From positions 1 through 21,816 of IMG/VR virus record IMGVR_UViG_3300032223_001814: DNA of 21,816 bases; one strand, given 5' to 3'. Origin of the DNA: a virus. Positions 8,684 through 15,649 of the stretch are shown here, piece after piece; within the stretch, counting starts at the first letter, position 1; each line of letters begins with the position of its first letter. The translations under genes and the position numbers were made by a program. The notes beneath the pieces are model-generated. The model saw only the letters and a program-made list of their open reading frames with translations. It made no database searches and was not told the DNA's origin.

Positions 8684-9444
8684 CCCTTCCTTCCAGCGGC
8701 CCACTTTCGCTAAACGACATTAAAGGCGAGTTTAACGGTCCCGCCTCACCATCACTTGGCAATTATTATGCTGGTGGCGGCTATGTTCCAGCCGGAACCT
8801 CTGGAACTTATGGCGCGGTTCCGCCTACCGGTACTATCAGCATTCAGAACTTCTACGGCACATCCAATACCCCGCCATTCACCCCCATAACAAACACCTA
8901 CGGTGCAGGTTCTGGCAGCGAAACTGTCCCCACGGGCGCTACCAGCCTGACGATCACCGCTTACGGTACGGGCGGATCTGGTGGCTATGGCTATGATGCC
9001 AGCGGTATTGGCGATGGACCGTTCTATGGCGGCGGTGGTGGCGGTAGCGGCGCGTTGGTGGTCAAAACCATCAGCATTTCGTCCGGTGATTACGGCGGTG
9101 CAATTTCATGGACAGTGCCTGCCGCTGGATACGGCTTCGTTGGCAATACCACTGCGACAGGCTCCCTGACGGCAGGCAGCATTTCGGTGTCGGCTGGCGG
9201 TGGCGGTAGCGGTGGTGGCGGTTACCCGACCGGCGGCACGGGCGGCGCGGGCGGTACTGCATCGGGCGGCACATCCAATACCAACGGCAATGATGGCGGC
9301 TACGGCGGGACCTATTCTGCCGGTAGCGGCGCTTCGCCGGTCGGCGGATATAGTTATCCGGGCGGCGGCGGTTCAGGTAACACCGATCCCGGTGGCTACG
9401 GCAGCGACGGATACGTCGGTCAAATCACATTTGCGTGGAGTTAG
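8680..9444 (+). CDS. Glycine-rich tail adhesin-like protein
   Basis: A 254-residue protein. Its first 65 residues (LPSSGPLSLNDIKGEFNG ... GTISIQNFYGTSN) match a short module I recognise at the N-terminus of many phage tail-tip or fibre proteins. Residues 66-130 are beta-like. From about residue 110 to 250, dense Gly runs (GGGGGS, GGTGGAGG, YPGGGGSG) alternate with short Ser/Thr/Tyr loops before a terminal strand (YVGQITFAWS). Long Gly runs separated by variable loops recall the polyglycine-II receptor-binding domain of T-even gp38 adhesins, but homology is not shown and the fold is inference. The start overlaps the fibre stop (ATGA), so both are likely translated together, fitting a fibre-plus-tip pair. 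Gly-rich loops are often sites of host-range change. Confidence 0.72.
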   Translation: MTLPSSGPLSLNDIKGEFNGPASPSLGNYYAGGGYVPAGTSGTYGAVPPTGTISIQNFYGTSNTPPFTPITNTYGAGSGSETVPTGATSLTITAYGTGGSGGYGYDASGIGDGPFYGGGGGGSGALVVKTISISSGDYGGAISWTVPAAGYGFVGNTTATGSLTAGSISVSAGGGGSGGGGYPTGGTGGAGGTASGGTSNTNGNDGGYGGTYSAGSGASPVGGYSYPGGGGSGNTDPGGYGSDGYVGQITFAWS

Positions 9445-9446
9445 AC

Positions 9447-9644
9447 ATGAGCGAAAAAGACTATCTCCACGGCCTGTCAGATGAGGCGATCGACATTATC
9501 GCTGAACGTGCCGCCGAAAAGGCCATCCAAAAAGTCTACGAGCAGATCGGAAAGTCTGTCGCCCAGAAGATTTTCTGGTTCATTGGCGTAGCGGTTGTCG
9601 GCGTCATGATGATGATGGCCGGTAACGGAATTATAAAACAATAG
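9447..9644 (+). CDS. Small C-terminally anchored membrane protein of the lysis cassette
   Basis: A 65-residue protein. A charged, amphipathic N-terminal helix (EAIDIIAERAAEKAIQKVYEQIG) is followed by one transmembrane segment near residues 41-62 (FWFIGVAVVGVMMMMAG). I chose the ATG at 9447 over the in-frame GTG at 9435 because GGAG lies six bases before the ATG and the GTG would overlap the upstream gene. The shape, a soluble helix then one TM segment, fits small phage membrane proteins such as XhlA-type lysis proteins or antiholins. Its place directly before a holin supports a lysis role. It is not assigned to a named family. Confidence 0.7.
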   Translation: MSEKDYLHGLSDEAIDIIAERAAEKAIQKVYEQIGKSVAQKIFWFIGVAVVGVMMMMAGNGIIKQ

Positions 9645-9651
9645 GTGATCA

Positions 9652-10044
9652 ATGGCGTTTGGTATTGACGATGCAATTAGTGCAGGCCTGAAGATTGTCG
9701 ACAAATTCATTCCTGACCCTGAAGCGCGCGCCAAAGCAGAATCAGAACTGCGGTCTTCCCTTCAGGCCTGGGATGCCCAACAGAACTCAGTCAACGTCGT
9801 AGAGGCCCAGAATGCAAACGTATTTGTTTCTGGCTGGCGTCCAGCTATTGGCTGGGTATGCGCCGTGGCCTTGGCTTATCAATATGCGCTTTCTCCTATC
9901 GGACTTTGGGTTGCTACTATTGTTCACTATTCCATGCCAATGCCGCCCAAGCTGGACGATAGCCTGTGGCAATTGATGTTTGGTATGCTCGGCATGGGCG
10001 GTCTTCGCACTTATGAAAAGATCAAAGGCGTGGCGTCTAAATGA
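9652..10044 (+). CDS. Holin, GTA 3-TM superfamily-like
   Basis: A 130-residue protein with an amphipathic, acidic N-terminal half (IDDAISAGLKIVDKFIPDPEARAKAESEL), then FVSGWRPAIGWVCAVALAYQYALSPI near residues 58-83. More hydrophobic segments follow (LWVATIVHYSM; LWQLMFGMLGMGGLRTYEKIKG). The WRP-x-IGWVCA core and GLRTYEKIKG end are characteristic of the three-TM holin family described from gene transfer agents of alphaproteobacteria. Such holins form lesions in the inner membrane that let the endolysin reach peptidoglycan. AGGTGA precedes the ATG. The stop overlaps the next start as ATGA, and an endolysin lies two genes downstream, completing a lysis cassette. Confidence 0.87.
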   Translation: MAFGIDDAISAGLKIVDKFIPDPEARAKAESELRSSLQAWDAQQNSVNVVEAQNANVFVSGWRPAIGWVCAVALAYQYALSPIGLWVATIVHYSMPMPPKLDDSLWQLMFGMLGMGGLRTYEKIKGVASK

Positions 10045-10256
10045 ACGACCAAAATAACCTGATTCTTACAGTCGTTATTGTGACACTGGCATTAGTCATG
10101 GTTGCTGTCATTGGAGTGCTTTTGAACGGGTTGTTTACCCCCATGGTAGACAACAGCAAAATATTTGAAATTCTTGGTCCGGCCTTTCAAACCATAGTAG
10201 GTGCGTTTGTTGGGGTGCTGGGCGGAAGGGCTATAAACAATGGAAAAGACATTTGA
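10041..10256 (+). CDS. Small two-TM protein of the lysis cassette
   Basis: A 71-residue protein with two hydrophobic helices. One lies at about residues 8-30 (ILTVVIVTLALVMVAVIGVL), the other at about 46-63 (GPAFQTIVGAFVGVLGG). A short polar loop (DNSKIF) joins them, and the tail is short and polar. The start overlaps the holin stop (ATGA), and the end overlaps the endolysin start by 17 bp, so the three genes are likely translationally coupled. Two TM helices in a lysis cassette suggest a second holin, an antiholin or a pinholin. No family motif decides this, and the role is inference from context. Confidence 0.75.
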   Translation: MNDQNNLILTVVIVTLALVMVAVIGVLLNGLFTPMVDNSKIFEILGPAFQTIVGAFVGVLGGRAINNGKDI

Positions 10257-10755
10257 AAAATCCATCGTCATGCTCCTGAAGCATGAAGGTGGTTTTGTGC
10301 ATGACAAGCTGGATAAAGGCGGCATGACAAATCTTGGCGTGACGCAGGCTGTTTGGGAAAATTATGTCGGAAAGCCTTGTTCAGAAACTGAAATGCGGGC
10401 TCTTACGCCAGAAATGGTTGCTCCGCTTTACAAGAAAAATTACTGGGACAGGATACGCGGCGACGAATTACCGGCAGGCGTTGATCACTGCGTTTTTGAT
10501 TGTGCTGTCAATTCTGGTGTTGGCCGCGCAGTAGATATGTTGCAGTCATGTGTTAACGTGCCGGCTGATGGCAAGATCGGTCCTGTTACGATCGCGGCCG
10601 TTAAGGCCATGGACGTTAACGATTTAATTGATCAGTACACGACATTTCGCTTGTCTTTCCTGAAAAGACTGTCAAATTTTAATCACTTTGGTGCTGGGTG
10701 GACTTCTCGCGTTAAGAGCGTCTCTCAGGAGGCAAGAAAATTAACTAACGGATAG
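10240..10755 (+). CDS. Endolysin, GH108 muramidase with PG-binding-3 domain
   Basis: A 171-residue endolysin. The GH108 domain occupies residues 5-90. LLKHEGGFV carries E16, the family's catalytic acid. GGMTNLGVTQAVW is the conserved Gly-Thr loop, followed by LYKKNYWDRIRGDELPAG. The C-terminal half matches the PG_binding_3 module: VFDCAVNSGVGRAVDMLQ, then a peptidoglycan-recognition-like stretch (VPADGKIGPVTIAAVKAM) and the terminal helix YTTFRLSFLKRL. It hydrolyses the glycan backbone of peptidoglycan at lysis. There is no signal peptide or N-terminal TM anchor, so it should depend on the holin just upstream. GGAAGG lies about nine bases before the ATG, inside the preceding gene. Length fits the family. 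Confidence 0.93.
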   Translation: MEKTFEKSIVMLLKHEGGFVHDKLDKGGMTNLGVTQAVWENYVGKPCSETEMRALTPEMVAPLYKKNYWDRIRGDELPAGVDHCVFDCAVNSGVGRAVDMLQSCVNVPADGKIGPVTIAAVKAMDVNDLIDQYTTFRLSFLKRLSNFNHFGAGWTSRVKSVSQEARKLTNG

Positions 10756-10760
10756 ATTAC

Positions 10761-11816
10761 ATGGCCAGCCCCGGCGTACCCGATGAAGAACTTTTACATT
10801 GTCTAAAAATCTACGAGCGTTTTGGTGGCAACCAAGTTCAGGCCGGTAATTTTTTAGGTCTTGATCGGCGCACGCTGGCAAAACGTATCCAAACAGCCAA
10901 AACCAAAATAGCCGATGGCACTTTACGTCGGGACAAGCCATTTTCCGTAGAACATACAGGCGACCCTCAAGCTGACGCACAGGAATTGCTTGCGCGCCGC
11001 AAAAAGGATTTTGAACGAGTCAGGCGAGCCAAGGACAGCAAAAAGCTAATAAACGTAGATGTCAAAATAGATGGCCCTATAGGCATCGTGCATTTTGGCG
11101 ACCCCCATGTTGACGACGACGGCACGGACATCGGCTTGATCGAAGAACACATAAAGATCGTCAACAAGACCGAAGGCCTGTTTGGGGCCAACCTGGGCGA
11201 CATCCAAAACAACTGGATTGGCCGACTTGCCCGGCTTTATGCAGAACAGTCCACCTCCCATTCTGATGCCTGGGTGCTGACCGAATGGATGGTCAGTTCG
11301 GTCAACTGGCTGTACCTCGTAGCTGGTAATCATGACGCTTGGTCGGGCGTTGGTGACCCCCTGAAATGGATCGCCAAGCAGTCTGGAAACATTCTAGATT
11401 ACCACGGTTGCCGGTTGAACCTGGCCTTCCCCAACAAAAAAGGCGTCCGTATCAACGCCAGGCATGACTTTTCCGGCCATAGCATGTGGAACCCCGCCCA
11501 CGGGCCTATGAAGGCCGTACAGGGCGGTTGGCGGGATCATATACTCACCTGCGGCCACAAGCACGTTTCCTTCTTGGCAGGGCCTCTAAAGGATCCTGCG
11601 TCGGGCCTGCTGTCCTGGGCCATCCGGTGCGCCGGGTACAAGACCTATGACCGCTATGCCGAGGAGCGGGGTCTTCCAGACCAGAACGCCTTTGCGGCCT
11701 GCGTGACCATCATAGATCCGCAGTATGCCGACGACGATGCCCGCCTAATAACCGTGATCCCGGATGTTCAGGAAGGGGCAGAGTTCCTGAAGTTTAAACG
11801 CCGGAAGGGCAAATAG
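10761..11816 (+). CDS. Calcineurin-like metallophosphoesterase with N-terminal HTH
   Basis: A 351-residue protein. Residues 5-48 form a FIS/Hin-like helix-turn-helix (ELLHCLKIYERFGGNQVQAG, then LGLDRRTLAKRI), followed by a basic linker. The metallophosphoesterase domain spans about 100-310 and shows the full metal-ligand set: GDPHVD at 113-118, GD at 146-147, GNHD at 189-192, H235 in RHDFSGH, and GHKH at 265-268. Such enzymes hydrolyse phosphodiesters using two metal ions; Mre11/SbcD-type nucleases share the fold. The N-terminal DNA-binding domain makes a DNA substrate plausible, but substrate and role in phage growth are unknown. No strong Shine-Dalgarno is visible, and the ATG follows the endolysin stop by five bases. 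The next ATG directly abuts the stop. Confidence 0.85.
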   Translation: MASPGVPDEELLHCLKIYERFGGNQVQAGNFLGLDRRTLAKRIQTAKTKIADGTLRRDKPFSVEHTGDPQADAQELLARRKKDFERVRRAKDSKKLINVDVKIDGPIGIVHFGDPHVDDDGTDIGLIEEHIKIVNKTEGLFGANLGDIQNNWIGRLARLYAEQSTSHSDAWVLTEWMVSSVNWLYLVAGNHDAWSGVGDPLKWIAKQSGNILDYHGCRLNLAFPNKKGVRINARHDFSGHSMWNPAHGPMKAVQGGWRDHILTCGHKHVSFLAGPLKDPASGLLSWAIRCAGYKTYDRYAEERGLPDQNAFAACVTIIDPQYADDDARLITVIPDVQEGAEFLKFKRRKGK

Positions 11817-12194
11817 ATGACCCTACGGCTTCGACCAGATAGGCACCTGGTTGGGGCATATAACTATCTGTGCCATACTGAACCCTTCTGGGGTATGCGG
11901 CCTAAGCTTCTGGATGCAGATGATGTCAGCTTCCAGGTCATCAGGGATCGCAGGACAAGCGGCTATTTCCTGCCGCCATTGCCCAGCAATAAGTTCCCTA
12001 CGATCGCCATATCTTCCGCTTGCGTGGGTTCAACGCATATGTTGATGGAAGTCATGGCCCACGAAATGATACATATGTATCAATGGCTTTCAAAAACAGA
12101 AACCTCAAATACTGAACACAATGCCGCATTCTTTGAGATTTCTAAAAAAGTATGTAAAGCCCACGTTTTCGACATAAAATCGTTTGCGGGATAG
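11817..12194 (+). CDS. SprT-like zinc metallopeptidase
   Basis: A 125-residue protein with the zincin motif HEMIH at residues 82-86 in a helix (LMEVMAHEMIHMYQW). A probable third zinc ligand, H101, lies in the following helix (NTEHNAAFFEISKKVC), the SprT/SPRTN arrangement. The N-terminal half (LVGAYNYLCHTEPFW) also matches small phage SprT-like proteins. Those family members with known roles cut proteins on DNA; here the target is unknown. GGAAGG lies about 15 bases upstream, in the preceding gene. This is the last plus-strand gene, ending only 11 bp from the opposing gene. It may be an accessory early/late-boundary gene carried with the metallophosphoesterase. Confidence 0.82.
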   Translation: MTLRLRPDRHLVGAYNYLCHTEPFWGMRPKLLDADDVSFQVIRDRRTSGYFLPPLPSNKFPTIAISSACVGSTHMLMEVMAHEMIHMYQWLSKTETSNTEHNAAFFEISKKVCKAHVFDIKSFAG

Positions 12195-12205
12195 AAGTCT
12201 TCTAA

Positions 12206-12373
12206 TTATTCGCCAGACCTGATCCGAACCAGCTTTACTTTTACTTCTTCGCTATCAACTTCAAAATTGGCGATGTCTTCGGCAATGACCATCGCCCGCC
12301 GAAAATCATCGGGGTCAGCGCGGTCGTAGGGAATTGATAGGTCTACAGTCACTACGACCGCCGCTGTTTTCAT
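12206..12373 (-). CDS. Small hypothetical protein, last gene of the minus arm
   Basis: A 55-residue ORF read leftward, starting MKTAAVVVTVDLSIPYDRAD and ending VKVKLVRIRSGE. It is predicted as beta strand, helix (DDFRRAMVIAEDIANF) and strand. Its ATG overlaps the stop of the upstream gene as ATGA, strong evidence for a coupled real gene although it is short. I recognise no family. The stop is 11 bp from the end of the convergent plus-strand peptidase gene. Confidence 0.65.
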   Translation of the reverse strand: MKTAAVVVTVDLSIPYDRADPDDFRRAMVIAEDIANFEVDSEEVKVKLVRIRSGE

Positions 12374-12573
12374 TTTCTTACGAGTCTAACGCTTTGCGGC
12401 TTTTCTTCAGCCGCGCGATCCTTTGCACTGCGATACGGCCAGCCGTCCGACGCCTTCGGGGCCGGATTCGGATAACGCAGCCGCCAGATGGCGTCTACAT
12501 ACGATTCGACGCTTCCCGACTGCTCCATGATTTCTGAAAGTTTCTCACGCGCTTCTGTAGGATCAGGCATCAT
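12370..12573 (-). CDS. Small hypothetical protein
   Basis: A 67-residue protein with an acidic helical N-terminal half (DPTEAREKLSEIMEQSGSVE, VDAIWRLRY) and a basic C-terminus (SAKDRAAEEKPQSVRLVRK). AGGAG at 12578-12582 is four bases before the first ATG and seven before the second, so translation may start at 12570 instead. The stop overlaps the next ATG (ATGA). No family is recognised. It belongs to the run of small genes at the distal end of the replication operon. Confidence 0.65.
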   Translation of the reverse strand: MMPDPTEAREKLSEIMEQSGSVESYVDAIWRLRYPNPAPKASDGWPYRSAKDRAAEEKPQSVRLVRK

Positions 12574-12584
12574 TCATCTCCTGG

Positions 12585-12863
12585 TTAATCTTCGTCTTTA
12601 CGGCCCTTGCCTTCATTGACGGTATAAATCTGAACCTTGCCAATGATGGTTGCGTTCAGCATCACGGGGCCTTTGTAACGCCATTCGCGCACCGGATTAC
12701 TTTCTGTGTCACGCAAATGATAATACTGATCAACAATGATAAAATCATTTTCATCAAGTACGTTTTTGAGCCTGTTAAGATCCGGTGCAGGATGATCACC
12801 GATGATCTGCTGGATCGGCTGATGCTTGAAGGACGCCATGTTCAAAGTAAATAAAAATCTCAT
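12585..12863 (-). CDS. Small hypothetical protein
   Basis: A 92-residue protein. After a hydrophobic start (MRFLFTLNM) it has FKHQPIQQIIGDHPAPDLNRLKNVL, a strand-rich middle (FIIVDQYYHL, EWRYKGPVMLNATII) and an acidic end (NEGKGRKDED). AAAAGG at 12872-12877 lies eight bases before this ATG and supports it over the ATG nine codons in. It overlaps the preceding 74-codon ORF by 68 bp in another frame, so one of the two boundaries may be wrong. No family recognised. Confidence 0.65.
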   Translation of the reverse strand: MRFLFTLNMASFKHQPIQQIIGDHPAPDLNRLKNVLDENDFIIVDQYYHLRDTESNPVREWRYKGPVMLNATIIGKVQIYTVNEGKGRKDED

Positions 12864-13020
12864 CGTTGTTACCTTTTGAAGCAGAAAATTCCTGTTTGGT
12901 TATTTCCTGTTTAACCGCTGGGTGTTTCGTATGCAAGGAAGCTACTTTTGACTGTAATTTCCCTATTTCATCTATGGCGCAATCATGATGATCCCGCCAG
13001 CATTCTTCATAGTGTTCCAT
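12796..13020 (-). CDS. Small hypothetical protein, overlapping its downstream neighbour
   Basis: A 74-residue ORF starting MEHYEECWRDHHDCAIDEIG, with a helical segment (KLQSKVASLHTKHPAVKQEI) and a polar C-terminus. Its ATG lies inside the last codons of the primase-helicase gene (14-bp overlap), and AGAGG at 13030-13034 is nine bases upstream. The N-terminal two-thirds is plausible coding sequence. The last third overlaps the next gene by 68 bp, unusually long for this genome. The Cys/His-rich start could bind a metal, but only one C-x7-C pair is visible. Function unknown. Confidence 0.45.
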   Translation of the reverse strand: MEHYEECWRDHHDCAIDEIGKLQSKVASLHTKHPAVKQEITKQEFSASKGNNDEIFIYFEHGVLQASADPADHR

Positions 13021-15649
13021 TATCGTTATCCTCTTCTATAAATTCTCTATGTACATACGCGGAACGCTTGCGACCGGCCTTTCTTTTGCCGAATGCGACA
13101 TCATCAACCCAGACGACATCGCCTCCATCAATGATGGCTTGCATGACATCTTTCAATTCGCGCTCTGGCAAACGACCAGGCGGCGAGCGGCGAAGTTCAT
13201 AATGCGCCAATCCGCGCGGGCCGGCGGCATGCACCAGTTTCTTTGCCGCCTTCATTTTCTGCTCAAAATTGGTATCCGCGATCTCGTCCTTGGCGCTGGC
13301 TTCCATAGCGGTGATAGTCACGCGGGACAGTTCGCAAGCCCAGCGCATGATGTCACCCGTCACCACCAGCGTGGTGGTATCGATTTGGCGCTTGCCTTCT
13401 TCGACGAGGGCCGGGGCAGAACAGGCCGCAACCAAAGCGAATTTCAAAGCGTTTTCACGGGCGCGGACGTACAGAGAATCGGTACCGCGTTCGCGCGCCG
13501 CAACCTTTTTGGCATGCATTTCCAGTTCAAAATCTTTGGCGACGTTCATGGCCTCATCGGTCATGGGCACCTTGATCGGGCGGATAACCTGGTCGCCGCC
13601 CACCAGTTCTATGGGGTTCGGATTTAGCGGCCGCTCGTTCCAGGCACGCAGCCAGTCGATGACTTCTTCGGGCGGGTCCATTTCCACCGGCATGGAGCCA
13701 ATGGGGTCATGGTCACCGGCTGAAAACAGCGTGAAGCGGCTCAGAAGGCCGTTGGTGACATCTTTGGTGGACAGGGCAGAGAACAGGCCGGCCGGGGTGG
13801 ACGCGCCCATGACGCAAACACAGGGCTGGTCAACGGTCTTGATCTTCTCACTATCGGCGTAGGATTTGCCCTTAAAAACGGTGCGGCTGGAAGAGTACAG
13901 CTTCAGCAGTGTAGAAACGATGTTTACAACGTGAACACCGGCATTCCGATTATTGGTAGACGAAAATAGGAATGAAATTTCGTCCAAAAGGCAGATCTGG
14001 TTCGGCTGCCTGATAACGCAATTTGTCAGGCCCGCATCGCTGGCCATTTCCTCGACACCGATCAGGACATCGAATAGGCCGGCCGCCTTGGCGGTCTGCT
14101 TGACCGCAGACAGAAGGCGCTCCTTGCCGGCACCAGAATGGGCCACCGCAAGGGCGTAAATGTTAGCCCTAACCCCAGATACCTCCAATTCGGCCTTCCG
14201 GCCTATGGCAGACCCGAAAAATGTCAGGACAGATGCCAGCGCTAGGGCCGGCTGGGGCTTGGGGGAGGTTGCTACGATAAAGTTATGCATATCCCGCATA
14301 ACCCCAGGAAGATTACTGTACAATGATGGGGGGATATTCGAGTTCTTCTCAGCAGCCACATAGAAGGCCACAGGCGTCGATTTGCGGGTTGGCTGGTGTA
14401 CCAGACCGGACAGGTCCACAAGGGGCGGCGCTGGCGTCAGGAAGGCTTCTGAGGACAGGTCTGAGACTTCCAGAACCCCGTTGGCCAGCAGGGCGCGCAG
14501 GTGGTCCAGCCGGTCATGGCCGGCGCAGCCCGCATGCATGCAGTTTATGACAAAACCAGACTTCACGGACGGCAGGGAGGCCATCGGCAGATCCGAAGCG
14601 TTTACGGCGTAGGTTCCGCCGGTATCCTCCCCGGCCGTCACATGGTCCCCGGCGTTCGGGCACCGGATATGCCGTTTCACTCCGTTTACCCGGCTGGTGA
14701 ACATCTTTGGGGCCTTAGCCTGGAGCGCCTTCACCACCTCGAACCGGGAGGCGTACTGGGCTGCCCATTCGGTCAGGTCGATAAACTCCCCGTCCTTGGA
14801 CACCGCATGCTTGTGATCGGGCTTTACAGCCTTCAGGTGAGGCGCTGGGGCAGCGGCCGCAAATAGGGGTGCCTCGGCAGCCGGGGCATCGGGAAGGTCG
14901 AACAGCGGGCACGGCAAGCCCTCCAGCGATCGATATTCAAACGGGGCCTCCTTGGTCTTGATCCGGGGCAGATAAAACAGGCGGCTGGTGTCCACGCAGG
15001 ACTGGTCGTTGTTCAGCCCCAAGGCGTGTGCAAGTGCAGCAATTCTCTCCCGCCACCGGGTGTTGGCCGATAGCTGGCTCTCAAAATTCTCGGCCACCCA
15101 CGGTTCGGCCAACTTCAGAATAATTCTAAATTTGGGGCACGGGGCATGCTCCACGACAAGGTTGCGGGCGCTGCCCTCGCTGACCTCGTCAATGATCTTG
15201 GCCCCCTTGATCACGCGGGGCAGATAACCCTTCTTTTCGGCAAGGTATTCCTCGACCCCCTTGCCAGTATTGTCCGCCCGCCACTTTTCGAACGCAGCCT
15301 CTGAAATCTGGGTCTGGTTCGTCATATGGCTATGGGTCGAATGAATAACCGCCCGCCAGCCCTTGGCCGTGATAGAATCGGCGATTTCGCCCAAGCTGTA
15401 ACCGCAGTCTGCATCCAGAACGACAACATCGATCCGGGCAGTCTGATCCATGCGGCGGGCAGTGCCCGTAAAAATGGCCGGCGTATAGCAAGGACCATCC
15501 TTGATTCCGACGCCAGGCTTGCGAAGAAGATCAGCAAAATCGTCAAACGTCATGCTGCGGCGATCGGACCACCGCACTTCAGAACGCGACTTGCCAAAAG
15601 TTAAAGATATTTCCTGCTGCTCTGCCATATCGGGATCATTATCAATCAT
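13007..15649 (-). CDS. Bifunctional AEP primase (PrimPol) and DUF3987-type helicase
   Basis: An 880-residue replication protein, taking the ATG at 15649 that overlaps the upstream stop (TAATG). A longer version from 15709 would overlap that gene by 61 bp and is less likely. The N-terminal part has archaeo-eukaryotic primase motifs: DVVVLDAD (D79, D81) for metal binding, VIHSTHSH (about 102-108) as the His motif, FRIILKL (about 174-180), and DTSRLFYLPR (220-229). A Cys cluster (C330, C370, C375) suggests a zinc-binding linker. The C-terminal half is a P-loop ATPase: Walker A HSGAGKE with K509, Walker B CLLDEISF with D556/E557, matching the DUF3987 family. A winged-helix-like end follows. Likely role: priming and unwinding at the phage origin or forks. 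No DNA polymerase gene is in the window. Confidence 0.85.
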   Translation of the reverse strand: MIDNDPDMAEQQEISLTFGKSRSEVRWSDRRSMTFDDFADLLRKPGVGIKDGPCYTPAIFTGTARRMDQTARIDVVVLDADCGYSLGEIADSITAKGWRAVIHSTHSHMTNQTQISEAAFEKWRADNTGKGVEEYLAEKKGYLPRVIKGAKIIDEVSEGSARNLVVEHAPCPKFRIILKLAEPWVAENFESQLSANTRWRERIAALAHALGLNNDQSCVDTSRLFYLPRIKTKEAPFEYRSLEGLPCPLFDLPDAPAAEAPLFAAAAPAPHLKAVKPDHKHAVSKDGEFIDLTEWAAQYASRFEVVKALQAKAPKMFTSRVNGVKRHIRCPNAGDHVTAGEDTGGTYAVNASDLPMASLPSVKSGFVINCMHAGCAGHDRLDHLRALLANGVLEVSDLSSEAFLTPAPPLVDLSGLVHQPTRKSTPVAFYVAAEKNSNIPPSLYSNLPGVMRDMHNFIVATSPKPQPALALASVLTFFGSAIGRKAELEVSGVRANIYALAVAHSGAGKERLLSAVKQTAKAAGLFDVLIGVEEMASDAGLTNCVIRQPNQICLLDEISFLFSSTNNRNAGVHVVNIVSTLLKLYSSSRTVFKGKSYADSEKIKTVDQPCVCVMGASTPAGLFSALSTKDVTNGLLSRFTLFSAGDHDPIGSMPVEMDPPEEVIDWLRAWNERPLNPNPIELVGGDQVIRPIKVPMTDEAMNVAKDFELEMHAKKVAARERGTDSLYVRARENALKFALVAACSAPALVEEGKRQIDTTTLVVTGDIMRWACELSRVTITAMEASAKDEIADTNFEQKMKAAKKLVHAAGPRGLAHYELRRSPPGRLPERELKDVMQAIIDGGDVVWVDDVAFGKRKAGRKRSAYVHREFIEEDNDNGTL

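Noticed and set aside
12193-12203. AGAAG-T-CTTCT palindrome at the convergent junction as a terminator
   Set aside because: The one-base loop cannot fold as a hairpin, the stem is only five AT-rich pairs, and no adequate T tract follows.
14323-14866. Plus-strand ORFs opposite the primase-helicase
   Set aside because: They are Arg/Gly/Pro-rich antisense frames with no ribosome binding site or domain, lying over well-supported primase-helicase coding sequence.
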